Shown piece after piece: positions 9,307 through 17,171 of a stretch of 64,000 nt of DNA. Under the pieces are notes generated by a model. That model did not search any database. It saw only the letters and a list, made by a program, of their open reading frames with translations, and was not told the DNA's origin. Source of the DNA: JAGBWK01 sp964462445 (GTDB lineage Bacteria > Bacteroidota > Bacteroidia > Bacteroidales > Muribaculaceae); the NCBI GenBank assembly GCA_964462445.1, contig CAYWXG010000005.1:10116-74115 (forward strand). Direction: 5' to 3'. How positions within the stretch are numbered: the stretch's first letter is position 1; each line of letters starts with the position of its first letter. The position numbers were made by a program, and so were the translations under genes.

Positions 9307-9981
9307 ATGGAGGTAGTGTACGAAGATAACCATATTATCATTGTTAATAAAGCTGTTGGGGAAATAGTTCAAGGGGATAAAACCTGCGACATTCCGCTAA
9401 GCGAAATTGTTAAACAATGGATTAAGGAGAAATATGCTAAACCCGGGAACGTATTCCTTGGTGTAGCGCATCGTCTTGACCGTCCTGTTGCCGGACTTGT
9501 GGTTTTTGCCAAAACGTCAAAAGCGCTAACACGTTTGAACGAAATGTTTCGTAACGGAGATGTGCACAAAACTTATTGGGCGATATCGCGTGGCACACCG
9601 GATATCGCAGAGGGAGAATTGACTCACTATATTACGACGGTGGAACGTACAAATAAATCGTATGCATATACAGCACCACGGTCTAACGCCAAGGAGGCTC
9701 GATTGCGCTACCGATTGATTGGGAAATCCGACCGCTACAACCTTATAGAAGTCAATTTGCTAACAGGGCGAAAGCATCAGATACGCGTACAACTATCAGC
9801 TATAGGATGTCCTATCAAGGGAGATTTAAAATATGGCGATAAAAGGAGTAATCCCAATGGCGGTATTTCCCTCTTGGCACGCAAAATTGAATTTATTCAT
9901 CCGGTTTCCAAACAACCGATAAGCGTTGAGGCACCAATTCCAACCGATGACCCACTGTGGGGAATATTAACACAAAGCTGA
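9307..9981 (+). CDS. RluA-family RNA pseudouridine synthase
   Basis: 224 residues from the ATG at 9307. An in-frame ATG at 9235 would read through the preceding terminator hairpin, so the downstream start (MEVVYEDNHIIIVNK) is preferred; it begins exactly where RluA catalytic domains usually do. The active-site motif is HRLDRPVAGLV with the catalytic aspartate near residue 60, and the C-terminal block GRKHQIRVQLS is typical. No S4 domain is present, as in the short RluA/RluC-like members. It isomerises uridine in rRNA or tRNA; the target position is unknown. Confidence 0.9.
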   Translation: MEVVYEDNHIIIVNKAVGEIVQGDKTCDIPLSEIVKQWIKEKYAKPGNVFLGVAHRLDRPVAGLVVFAKTSKALTRLNEMFRNGDVHKTYWAISRGTPDIAEGELTHYITTVERTNKSYAYTAPRSNAKEARLRYRLIGKSDRYNLIEVNLLTGRKHQIRVQLSAIGCPIKGDLKYGDKRSNPNGGISLLARKIEFIHPVSKQPISVEAPIPTDDPLWGILTQS

Positions 9982-10024
9982 GCGACACATTTTACAAATG
10001 CTATTTATAATCTAACATAATGAG

Positions 10025-10969
10025 ATGAAAAAAGAAGACCTCAAAATAGTATTCCTCGGGACTCCTGACTTCGCAGTGGAAAGCCTGGACCTACTTGTTA
10101 AAAATGAGTTCAACATTGTAGGGGTGGTTACAGCTACTGATAAGCCGGCAGGACGCGGGCATAAAATGTTGCCATCGGCAGTTAAGCAATATGCGGTTGA
10201 ACATGGACTGCACTTAATGCAACCTGAACGACTTAAAGATGAATCATTCATTGAAGAGCTACGCAGTCTGAATGCCGACCTATTCATTGTAATAGCCTTC
10301 CGCATGCTCCCGGAAGTAGTTTGGCAAATGCCTAGCCTCGGCACATTCAATCTTCATGCATCACTACTACCTAAATATCGTGGAGCCGCCCCCATCAACT
10401 GGGCGGTTATAAATGGCGAAAAGGAGACAGGTGTCACCACCTTCTTCTTGAAACACGAAATCGACACCGGCGATGTCATTCAGCAGCAAAGCATCGCAAT
10501 CGATGACAATGAAAATGTTGGCTCGGTTCACGACCGACTTATGCACCTCGGAGCACAACTCACACTCGACACCGTAAATGCCATTCTCGACGGCAATGTA
10601 AAATCAATACCACAAAGCCAATTTGAAGGGATTGAACCGACTCCCGCTCCCAAAATTTTCCGTGACACTTGCCACATTGATTTGTCGCGTAAAGCGGTTG
10701 ACGTTCACAACCTTGTTCGCGGTCTATCCCCCTACCCTGGTGCTTGGATTGATATAGTTCTTGCAGACGAAACAGTTGTTACAACCAAGATTTTTGAAAG
10801 TAAAATCTCCGACAAAGCCACACCCAATGACTTAATAGGGAAAGTATACTCCGATAACGGACATCTTTACTTGGGAGCAGTAGATAAAGCTGTTGAAGTA
10901 ATTACACTACAACCGGCCGGCAAACGTCGCATGACTGCCGATGAGTTCCTCCGTGGCACAAAGCTATAA
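10025..10969 (+). CDS. fmt: Methionyl-tRNA formyltransferase
   Basis: 314 residues, normal length. The protein formylates initiator Met-tRNA using 10-formyl-THF. Visible: an N-terminal Rossmann start (LKIVFLGTPDFAVESL), the catalytic block FNLHASLLPKYRGAAPI (Asn and His near 107-109), the catalytic aspartate in HEIDTGDVI and the C-terminal OB-like domain with LVRGLSPYPGAW. It is 43 nt after the pseudouridine synthase gene, so the two probably form one transcript. A strong hairpin follows. Confidence 0.95.
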   Translation: MKKEDLKIVFLGTPDFAVESLDLLVKNEFNIVGVVTATDKPAGRGHKMLPSAVKQYAVEHGLHLMQPERLKDESFIEELRSLNADLFIVIAFRMLPEVVWQMPSLGTFNLHASLLPKYRGAAPINWAVINGEKETGVTTFFLKHEIDTGDVIQQQSIAIDDNENVGSVHDRLMHLGAQLTLDTVNAILDGNVKSIPQSQFEGIEPTPAPKIFRDTCHIDLSRKAVDVHNLVRGLSPYPGAWIDIVLADETVVTTKIFESKISDKATPNDLIGKVYSDNGHLYLGAVDKAVEVITLQPAGKRRMTADEFLRGTKL

Positions 10970-10992
10970 TCTTAGAAAACGAGATTAATTGA

Positions 10993-11030
10993 AATAGGGC
11001 TGCGGATTTTAATTTCCACAGCCCTATTCG
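10993..11030 (+). terminator. Hairpin between convergent genes, probable bidirectional terminator
   Basis: AATAGGGCTGCGGA against TCCACAGCCCTATT (about 10993-11028), with an 8-nt loop. It is followed by CGTTTATTAT on the plus strand and preceded by an A-rich run (T-rich on the minus strand). It separates fmt from the minus-strand zinc-ribbon gene. Confidence 0.75.
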
Positions 11031-11046
11031 TTTATTATATCGGATT

Positions 11047-11739
11047 TTATTCCACGTATCCGCGGCCATAGCAAACCGAGCAAGAAGGCGTATGATGAGA
11101 ATGTGGGCTTGTCCATTTATTGCACGTCGGGCAATATTCATTCGCCTGATTCCCAGTGTAATCCGTACCATAATATATTTTATCTGTTCCTTTTTTAGAC
11201 CCATTGCATGAGGGACAAACTCTTCTTGATGAACTGCGTGAACTACCCGAATTGTTATATCCACTTGAATTATTAGTATAAGGATTAAATCCATGAATTG
11301 GAGTAGCAGTTCCTCTCATATCAGTTAATGTATAGTCTGTATAAATTGGAGCCCAAGCCGGGTCAAGTTGTAAAATTTGTACAATCCCTTTATCGTGAAA
11401 AGCAATGTTTATAGCAAAATCATCACCAAAAAACCAATATATAAGATAATCGTCATCCTTGCCTAGACACCGAACGTCTTCAGCTATATTATTCCCCTTA
11501 ATTAATTTTACAGGATAGTGATCCTTGAACGTAATTGTAATACATTCGTCATTATAATTACAAGGTGTAACGTCATAACCTGTTATTGGCATAACAGTCC
11601 TAACTTGGTAGGGATAGTAGATTACATCTCCTACTTCTGGGGACGAGGGACACTTTCCAAATCCTTTGGGAAGGAAACCGGCATAAACTACTGATACTGC
11701 AGAAATAATCAGAATAAAGACCGCAATAATTTTTTTCAT
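11047..11739 (-). CDS. Secreted protein with C-terminal DnaJ-like zinc-ribbon cysteine motifs
   Basis: 230 residues from the ATG at 11739, chosen because MKKIIAVFILIISAVSVVYA is a clean signal peptide; an ATG at 11760 would add seven residues before it. The mature part has a beta-rich region (about 25-150), a serine/asparagine-rich linker (about 150-170), and then a Cys cluster: CPSCNG, CPTCNKW, CSVCYGRGY, plus HSHH. The CxxCxG spacing resembles the DnaJ zinc-binding domain. An export signal together with a zinc ribbon suggests a periplasmic or surface protein; I do not know its function. The gene lies directly downstream, on the same strand, of the structured RNA at 11793-12090, whose terminator would have to be read through for co-transcription. 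Confidence 0.72.
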   Translation of the reverse strand: MKKIIAVFILIISAVSVVYAGFLPKGFGKCPSSPEVGDVIYYPYQVRTVMPITGYDVTPCNYNDECITITFKDHYPVKLIKGNNIAEDVRCLGKDDDYLIYWFFGDDFAINIAFHDKGIVQILQLDPAWAPIYTDYTLTDMRGTATPIHGFNPYTNNSSGYNNSGSSRSSSRRVCPSCNGSKKGTDKIYYGTDYTGNQANEYCPTCNKWTSPHSHHTPSCSVCYGRGYVE

Positions 11740-11790
11740 ACTAAATACAATTTGCGCCATAAGCCCCAGATGGCAAGGTTAACTATAAAA

Positions 11791-11826
11791 TAAAAGCGGG
11801 AGCCTTAATGTTGCTCATTCCGCTAT
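11791..11826 (-). terminator. Intrinsic terminator of the structured RNA
   Basis: On the minus strand, AGCG-(AAT)-GAGC pairs with GCTC-C-CGCT around a 9-nt loop and is followed by TTTTATTTTAT. The GAGC arm is also part of an alternative 8-bp helix with 11859-11866, so termination could be conditional. Confidence 0.65.
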
Positions 11827-12090
11827 TCGAGGCCTTAGGACTGCCCAACTCACCGGATTGAGCAACAAAGACTCCACGCCAATATGCAAATACCCCAAAT
11901 TCATCCCATGCAATAGCATGAAATGAACTGGATAGGTATAGACATATCCGTGACGTCTATTGTTGCATTGTCCTTTGGTGAGCTTTCAGAGTGTCCTAAG
12001 TTCCGAATATCCAAGAACAAGCGCCAATATACGCTTTCTTATGTAAAACTTTACTGCCGTCGCTTCTCTAAGCCGTTTGTGGCGTAAAGT
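11793..12090 (-). ncRNA. Structured non-coding RNA, 6S-like rod with its own promoter and terminator
   Basis: About 300 nt without a gene between the M18 aminopeptidase and the zinc-ribbon gene. On the minus strand it has a promoter (-7 TAATTTTG at 12098-12105), a 5' hairpin (ACTTTAC at 12084-12090 with GTAAAGT at 12048-12054, extended by GCC/GGC), and then a long rod. The outer rod arms include CTTAGGAC (11993-12000) with GTCCTAAG (11834-11841), plus CTCACC/GGTGAG and TATTCG/CGAATA. An internal bubble follows, and an extended apical hairpin (about 11898-11928 at the tip). It ends in a short stem and TTTTATTTT. The 8-nt arms 11811-11818 and 11859-11866 can form an alternative helix that competes with the terminator stem. 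The rod, bubble and alternative helix recall 6S RNA; a cis-acting leader of the downstream gene is the other reading. Ends are approximate. Confidence 0.68.
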
Positions 12091-12097
12091 CTAATTG

Positions 12098-12127
12098 CAA
12101 AATTAATAAATTTTGCAACTATGCAAA
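12098..12127 (-). promoter_or_regulatory. Promoter of the structured RNA
   Basis: On the minus strand: TTTG at 12127-12124, 18 nt, then TAATTTTG at 12105-12098. This is a full match to the Bacteroidetes -7 box, with a spacer one base short. Transcription should start near 12090. The promoter lies just past the stop codon of the aminopeptidase gene. Confidence 0.72.
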
Positions 12128-12144
12128 AAAGAAATCAGAAGTTT

Positions 12145-13452
12145 CTATTTGAAGAATTGTGTAAATGCTTTAATAATAAAAAGATGGTCGCGAGCAGATG
12201 CTGTCTCACGAACAGAATGCATAGCCCATTGAGCGGCACCCATATCAACGCCACGAAGGTCGATTTGAGACGTAAGGATATTACCTAATGTGGAGCCACC
12301 TACAACGTCGCTGTGGTTAACGAAATATTGATATGGCACTTCAGCGTTCTCGCAAATAGTACGGAATACTGCAGCAGAATCTGCGTCCGACATATATTTA
12401 CAATTGGCATTAATTTTAATCACGGGACCACCTCCAAGTACCGGATGGTTGGTTGGGTCATGTTTTTCCGGATAATTAGGATGAATTCCATGAGCATTGT
12501 CGGCCGATACCATAAAAGAATTTGCAATTGCTCGCAAAAGAGATTCATTATCTCCACAAAGAGCGGCATTAATGCGAGTCAATATATTATAAAGCACCGG
12601 TGATGCTGCGCCCTGTTTAGTACCGCTACCTGTTTCTTCATTATCAAAAACTGCAACAACACGAGTCATTTCGGATGGAGCATTGCATTGAGATATCAAA
12701 GATGTAACAGATGCATGAACCATAGAGAGGTCGTCGATTCGTCCTGATGTTATAAACTCATTGTTGTAGCCTACGGTCATCGCCGGAGTTACATCATATA
12801 GCGTCAAGTCAAAATCAAGTATATCATAAATATCAACACCGATTTCTTTTGCAACAGCTTTAAGCATTAGATTTTCGGATTCAAGCAAGTTGCTGACTTG
12901 AGCAATCACAGGCAACATGTCTTTTTGTCTCGATAATTTATTGCCATTGTTAACCTCACGGTTGAAATGAATAGAGAGGTGAGGTATTGTCAGTATCGGG
13001 CGACGGAAATTCACCAAAACCGAACGGGGGCGCAACGGGTCATCACTACGAAGCAATACGCGACCGGCAACCGAAAGAGGACGATCAAACCATGTATAAA
13101 GTATTGGTCCACCATACACTTCGGTATTCAATTTAATGATGCCTCCGTCACAAATCATCTCAGCACGCGGTTTTATGCGAAAACCGGGGGAATCGCTATG
13201 CGACGATATAATTTTGTATCCGGCATGAGCATCCCCCATGCCAACACAAAATGCAAAGATTGCAGAATCATTTTTTAAAGTATAGTATTTGCCACCACGA
13301 TTAAGAGCCCATCTGTCGGAGGGATTAAGACGTGTAAAACCGGCTTCATCGAGCATTTTTGCAACGTTTGCCACCGCATAGAAATTACACGGTGAATTGT
13401 CGAGAAATTGCATCAAGTTTTGTACTTGAGGCTCTAAATTGGGAGTATTCAT
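12145..13452 (-). CDS. M18 family aminopeptidase
   Basis: 435 residues, normal for M18 (aspartyl aminopeptidase type) enzymes. The dinuclear metal site is visible: HSDSPGF near residue 82, GRIDDLSM, the general-base block DNEETGSGTKQGA, SADNAHG and the C-terminal HSDVVGGSTLG. Substrate-pocket signatures VYGGPILYTWFDRPLS are intact. It is a cytosolic, usually dodecameric peptidase that removes N-terminal residues from peptides. The gene follows the OstA-like gene by 11 nt, so it is probably in the same minus-strand operon as surA and ostA. Confidence 0.93.
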   Translation of the reverse strand: MNTPNLEPQVQNLMQFLDNSPCNFYAVANVAKMLDEAGFTRLNPSDRWALNRGGKYYTLKNDSAIFAFCVGMGDAHAGYKIISSHSDSPGFRIKPRAEMICDGGIIKLNTEVYGGPILYTWFDRPLSVAGRVLLRSDDPLRPRSVLVNFRRPILTIPHLSIHFNREVNNGNKLSRQKDMLPVIAQVSNLLESENLMLKAVAKEIGVDIYDILDFDLTLYDVTPAMTVGYNNEFITSGRIDDLSMVHASVTSLISQCNAPSEMTRVVAVFDNEETGSGTKQGAASPVLYNILTRINAALCGDNESLLRAIANSFMVSADNAHGIHPNYPEKHDPTNHPVLGGGPVIKINANCKYMSDADSAAVFRTICENAEVPYQYFVNHSDVVGGSTLGNILTSQIDLRGVDMGAAQWAMHSVRETASARDHLFIIKAFTQFFK

Positions 13453-13463
13453 GATAATAGATA

Positions 13464-15494
13464 TTATTTAATAGCCGGTAAGTCCATTGGTTGCGCCGGC
13501 AACTCTGTTGGAACTGCGACTTTTTTTGACTGACTTGATTTTGAGTTTCCACGAGTACGCGCTGCGTTAAATAATGTTTGCAAATCATCCGGGAAATCGA
13601 AAATATCATCACGATTTAATGGGCGGAACTCTCCAAACCACTTAAAGTTTTGCAAAAAGAATAATGATTTTTTAGCAAGGTAAAGAGGCGTATAAGTAGT
13701 ATTCGTTTCCGACCATAGTTTCATATATGATATTGTATTGTTCTTAAAGTCGGCGGCGAGGAATGAACTTTCGATGTTGCACACCTTATTAATGGTAGAA
13801 TCACTTTCTTCAGGGAAATATACAGCGAGTACATTACCATTAACATCAAGATGACTTAATGCCCCATTCTTAAATGTTGCAATCATTTCTTTCCCACTCA
13901 ATTGATTATAGTATCCGTCTTCAATATATTCCGCCATAAAACCACCAGTAGGAATAAATGCGCGATCAAGAGTCATATTAGATTTTTTAACTGAATCTGA
14001 TTGTTCGTCAACCACATCTTTAAGATGAATTTTAATTACATCACCGAAGATTTGACGATTTTCACTCCATACTACTGGATTATAGTCCATATATACCATT
14101 GTATCAGTAGATACGAAAGTAAGCGAATCGCATAATCCTTGCATATCCTTTCTGAAGAATTTCACATGAGGAGCTGCTACTATATATCGGATGGTATCGG
14201 GCACTTCTCGTATGGTGAACTGCTCTGCTGTAGACTTAGGCGAAATTGTATCGAGAGTTGCCGGAGCCGCAACTTTCACCGTGTCGATATCAAGTTGCGG
14301 TGTACGAACTAAAGTCGTGTCTATAGTCGCGACAGAGATAGAGTGAGTTGTTATATATACCGTATCAATACGCTGTTTAATATTACGAAAAGCACGAATT
14401 GTATCACCATGGAGATAAATTGTTTCGACTGAACGAGTAAACACATCGTTGACATAGAGAGTATCTACTCTGTCGGGATTAAAGTCACCGGTACCAACAG
14501 GGCGGTATTGCGTTACACGGGCTCGACCGGTAACAAACGCGCTGTCAATATTAGCATCAAAATAGCCATAATCACCTTCCAATATCATTTTATTAATAGT
14601 ATCGGTCATTATCATATTCCCCAAAGCCTCTCCTCGTGAAAGCTTTCTATCAAAGTAAATGGTATCGGCGGTAAGCGTTGTTCCACGACTACTTTCCATC
14701 ATAGAAACGACAGTAGAACGGCTATATAGTCGAGTTATCATGGAGTCGGTGTTATATTCCCCTTGCGAAGTATAAATTATACCATCAGCATTGCGAACAG
14801 TTGATTCATCATCCATCTTAGCAAGATGAGTCAATGTGCTATAATATAGACTATGTGTGTATATATCCAATGTGTCACCATTGTTACTGTCACGACTTGT
14901 CAAGTGGACATTATTTGTAAAAATAGCTTCTTTCGTTGATGGATTATACTCACCATTTCGAGAAGTCAAAGTGTTTAGTGAATCAAATAATTTACCACCA
15001 ACATTTTCATAATATCCTAACTCAATACCCATATCATAATTAAATATAGGCGTTTCGAGAGTGACATCGCGATTAATAAGCCTTACATTTTTACCTTCAT
15101 CGGCATAAAGGACTGCAAGTTTATTGGCGTCATCGTAGGACAATTGGTCGGCATAGATAAATAAAGTATCCCCCTGCTCCATTCTAACATTGCCATAAGC
15201 ATCAAAATTGCCGGTTACATCGCTAAAATGCGCACTATCACAATACATGAACATACCTCCACGCCTAAACTGGACATCACCCACGAGAATTTGATAATCT
15301 ACATTGGGCTTTGACATCAAACGTTCGGCATGTTCAAGGAAAACACGTTCAGGATTACTATGATCGGAAGTAGGAATAACCGGTACAATTGGCGATGTGT
15401 CGCGCTTAGCATTTTGAGCGCGTGATGGACTGACAATAGTGATTATCACTAATGTAATAAACAATAAAAATATAGGTAGCGGGCGCTTCGTCAT
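13464..15494 (-). CDS. OstA/LptA-like outer-membrane biogenesis protein
   Basis: 676 residues with an N-terminal signal peptide (about 1-26, ending in SRAQ). Residues about 55-330 form repeated beta segments of the OstA_N (LptA/LptD N-terminal) type, for example GDVQFRRGGMFMYCDSAHF and ADQLSYDDANKLAVLY. The domain is a periplasmic beta-jellyroll that carries lipopolysaccharide toward the outer membrane. The C-terminal half is threonine/aspartate-rich, with more jellyroll-like repeats and no LptD barrel that I can recognise. It lies between a SurA-like chaperone and the aminopeptidase, a layout that points to envelope assembly. Confidence 0.82.
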   Translation of the reverse strand: MTKRPLPIFLLFITLVIITIVSPSRAQNAKRDTSPIVPVIPTSDHSNPERVFLEHAERLMSKPNVDYQILVGDVQFRRGGMFMYCDSAHFSDVTGNFDAYGNVRMEQGDTLFIYADQLSYDDANKLAVLYADEGKNVRLINRDVTLETPIFNYDMGIELGYYENVGGKLFDSLNTLTSRNGEYNPSTKEAIFTNNVHLTSRDSNNGDTLDIYTHSLYYSTLTHLAKMDDESTVRNADGIIYTSQGEYNTDSMITRLYSRSTVVSMMESSRGTTLTADTIYFDRKLSRGEALGNMIMTDTINKMILEGDYGYFDANIDSAFVTGRARVTQYRPVGTGDFNPDRVDTLYVNDVFTRSVETIYLHGDTIRAFRNIKQRIDTVYITTHSISVATIDTTLVRTPQLDIDTVKVAAPATLDTISPKSTAEQFTIREVPDTIRYIVAAPHVKFFRKDMQGLCDSLTFVSTDTMVYMDYNPVVWSENRQIFGDVIKIHLKDVVDEQSDSVKKSNMTLDRAFIPTGGFMAEYIEDGYYNQLSGKEMIATFKNGALSHLDVNGNVLAVYFPEESDSTINKVCNIESSFLAADFKNNTISYMKLWSETNTTYTPLYLAKKSLFFLQNFKWFGEFRPLNRDDIFDFPDDLQTLFNAARTRGNSKSSQSKKVAVPTELPAQPMDLPAIK

Positions 15495-15542
15495 ATATCT
15501 ACCGTGATACGCTCTATAGTTTATTAAACGCTTCGGTGATGA

Positions 15543-16916
15543 TTATTTTTTAAGTTTCATCCAACCGTCATGTTCAAATTCGCAATTGTCCCAACCATCT
15601 TCAATACGCACATATGTATCTTTAATTTTCTTGTCGAGCCAATCGACTAATTTCTTTGATTTAAGCGACGACTCACACATTCCCTTAATAAGTTGATAGT
15701 CGTCAGCCATATTGGCTTTATGAGGTTGAACACGGTTGGTAAGTTTTACAATAGCAACGACGTCGCGATTGCGTTTGGGATCAGTCATAATGAAGGGAGC
15801 AGAAATTTCACCGACTTCCATCTTATCTATAACCTTTGCAATTTCAGCGGGTAATTCACTCATTTCAAAACGAGTAGTACCATTTTCATAGTTGACCATC
15901 ACTCCACGATTGTTGCGAGTGTCTTTATCTTGAGATATATATGGTGTAGCCTCTTCAAAAGTAAATTTAGCGTTAACAATATCGGTGCGAATTGAGTCCA
16001 ATCTATTAACGGCATTCGTAAGGTCAGTATCAGAAACTTTCGGGCGTAGTAATATGTGACGTGTATTGATACGGTCACCACGTTTTTCTATCAATTGTAT
16101 AATGTGAAAGCCATATTGTGTTTCTACAATTTTAGAGACTTTCTTCGTGTCATTTAGGTTGAATGCAACCGCGGCATATTCAGACTCAAGTTGACCACGA
16201 CCAAGAAATCCAATCTCACCTCCACGTCGAGCACTACCTTCATCTTCAGAATACAAAATTGCGAGGGTTGAGAATTCGCGCTCACCTCTAACTACCTGGT
16301 CGGAATAATCTCTAAGTCGAGCCTTTACATCTTCAATTTCTGCTCTGGGTATTTCGGGATTTTGAGTAATTATTTGCACTTCAACCTGCAAAGGTACCAT
16401 TGGGATTGAATCTTGCTCTAAATTGTTGAAGTAACGTCGCACATCGGACGGTGTGACTTTAATATCACTTGTGATATTCTCTTGCACCTGCATTATGCGA
16501 TAATTATCGCGAATTGTTTGTGCAAGTTGTTCACGAAATTCAGGAAGTGGTTTACGAAAATATTCTTCAATTTTTTCTTTTGAGCCTATATTTTCAATTA
16601 GCATATTGATTCGAGCCTCCACTTGCTGATTGACCATACCCTCTTGAACTTCTACTGTATCAACCTCAGCTTGATGCAAATAAAGTTTTTCAATCGCCAA
16701 ACGTTCCGGAATCACGCAATAAGGATCACCATTAATATTGATACGTTCATAACGCATTTGTTGGTACATCTCTTCAATTTGCGATTTGTAAATCGGCTGA
16801 TCTCCGACAACCCATGCCACCTCTTCTACAATATTATTCTGAGATGAAACAGGCAATGATATCGACATTATTACTAATGCTCCAAGAGTATATTTTTTTA
16901 ATGATGTAAGATGCAT
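15543..16916 (-). CDS. SurA-like periplasmic peptidylprolyl isomerase/chaperone
   Basis: 457 residues with a signal peptide (about 1-25). A SurA_N-like helical domain (about 30-165) is followed by two parvulin modules. The first (about 175-285) carries the typical FSTLAILYSEDEGSARRGGEIGFLGRG and YGFHIIQLIEKR blocks; the second (about 285-390, from RHILLRP) is less conserved. A short C-terminal helix region closes the protein. SurA-type proteins guide unfolded outer-membrane barrels through the periplasm. It is first in a minus-strand set with the OstA-like gene (48 nt gap) and the M18 peptidase. Confidence 0.87.
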   Translation of the reverse strand: MHLTSLKKYTLGALVIMSISLPVSSQNNIVEEVAWVVGDQPIYKSQIEEMYQQMRYERININGDPYCVIPERLAIEKLYLHQAEVDTVEVQEGMVNQQVEARINMLIENIGSKEKIEEYFRKPLPEFREQLAQTIRDNYRIMQVQENITSDIKVTPSDVRRYFNNLEQDSIPMVPLQVEVQIITQNPEIPRAEIEDVKARLRDYSDQVVRGEREFSTLAILYSEDEGSARRGGEIGFLGRGQLESEYAAVAFNLNDTKKVSKIVETQYGFHIIQLIEKRGDRINTRHILLRPKVSDTDLTNAVNRLDSIRTDIVNAKFTFEEATPYISQDKDTRNNRGVMVNYENGTTRFEMSELPAEIAKVIDKMEVGEISAPFIMTDPKRNRDVVAIVKLTNRVQPHKANMADDYQLIKGMCESSLKSKKLVDWLDKKIKDTYVRIEDGWDNCEFEHDGWMKLKK

Positions 16917-17125
16917 AACTAAATCTTTAGTTGCTTTATAAATTACGAATCTACAGCTACAACAAAATTTATATTTTCAAGTAACTGAAATATTTGTTAC
17001 AAATTTAACGCTTTATTTCAATATATCCCCAACATATTATCCTAATTATCCAATTTTACTAAGTATTTTTAACAATCTCTTAAAAAAAAGGGATTACAAC
17101 ACGTGATTTTTTTGCAGATATTCCT

Positions 17126-17133
17126 TAATTTTG
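17126..17133 (+). promoter_or_regulatory. -7 box candidate for glnS
   Basis: TAATTTTG, a full match to TAnnTTTG, 38 nt before the glnS start. No good TTTG lies at 19-21 nt upstream, so only half of the promoter is supported. Confidence 0.45.
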
Positions 17134-17171
17134 CATTATAAAATCAGTCTATTTAAATAAATCCTAAACAA

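Noticed and set aside
12082..12100. Sequence similar to 62179-62200 (CGTAAAG and TAATTGCAA blocks)
   Set aside because: The blocks have different spacing and no shared context, so it is probably chance rather than an attachment-site pair.
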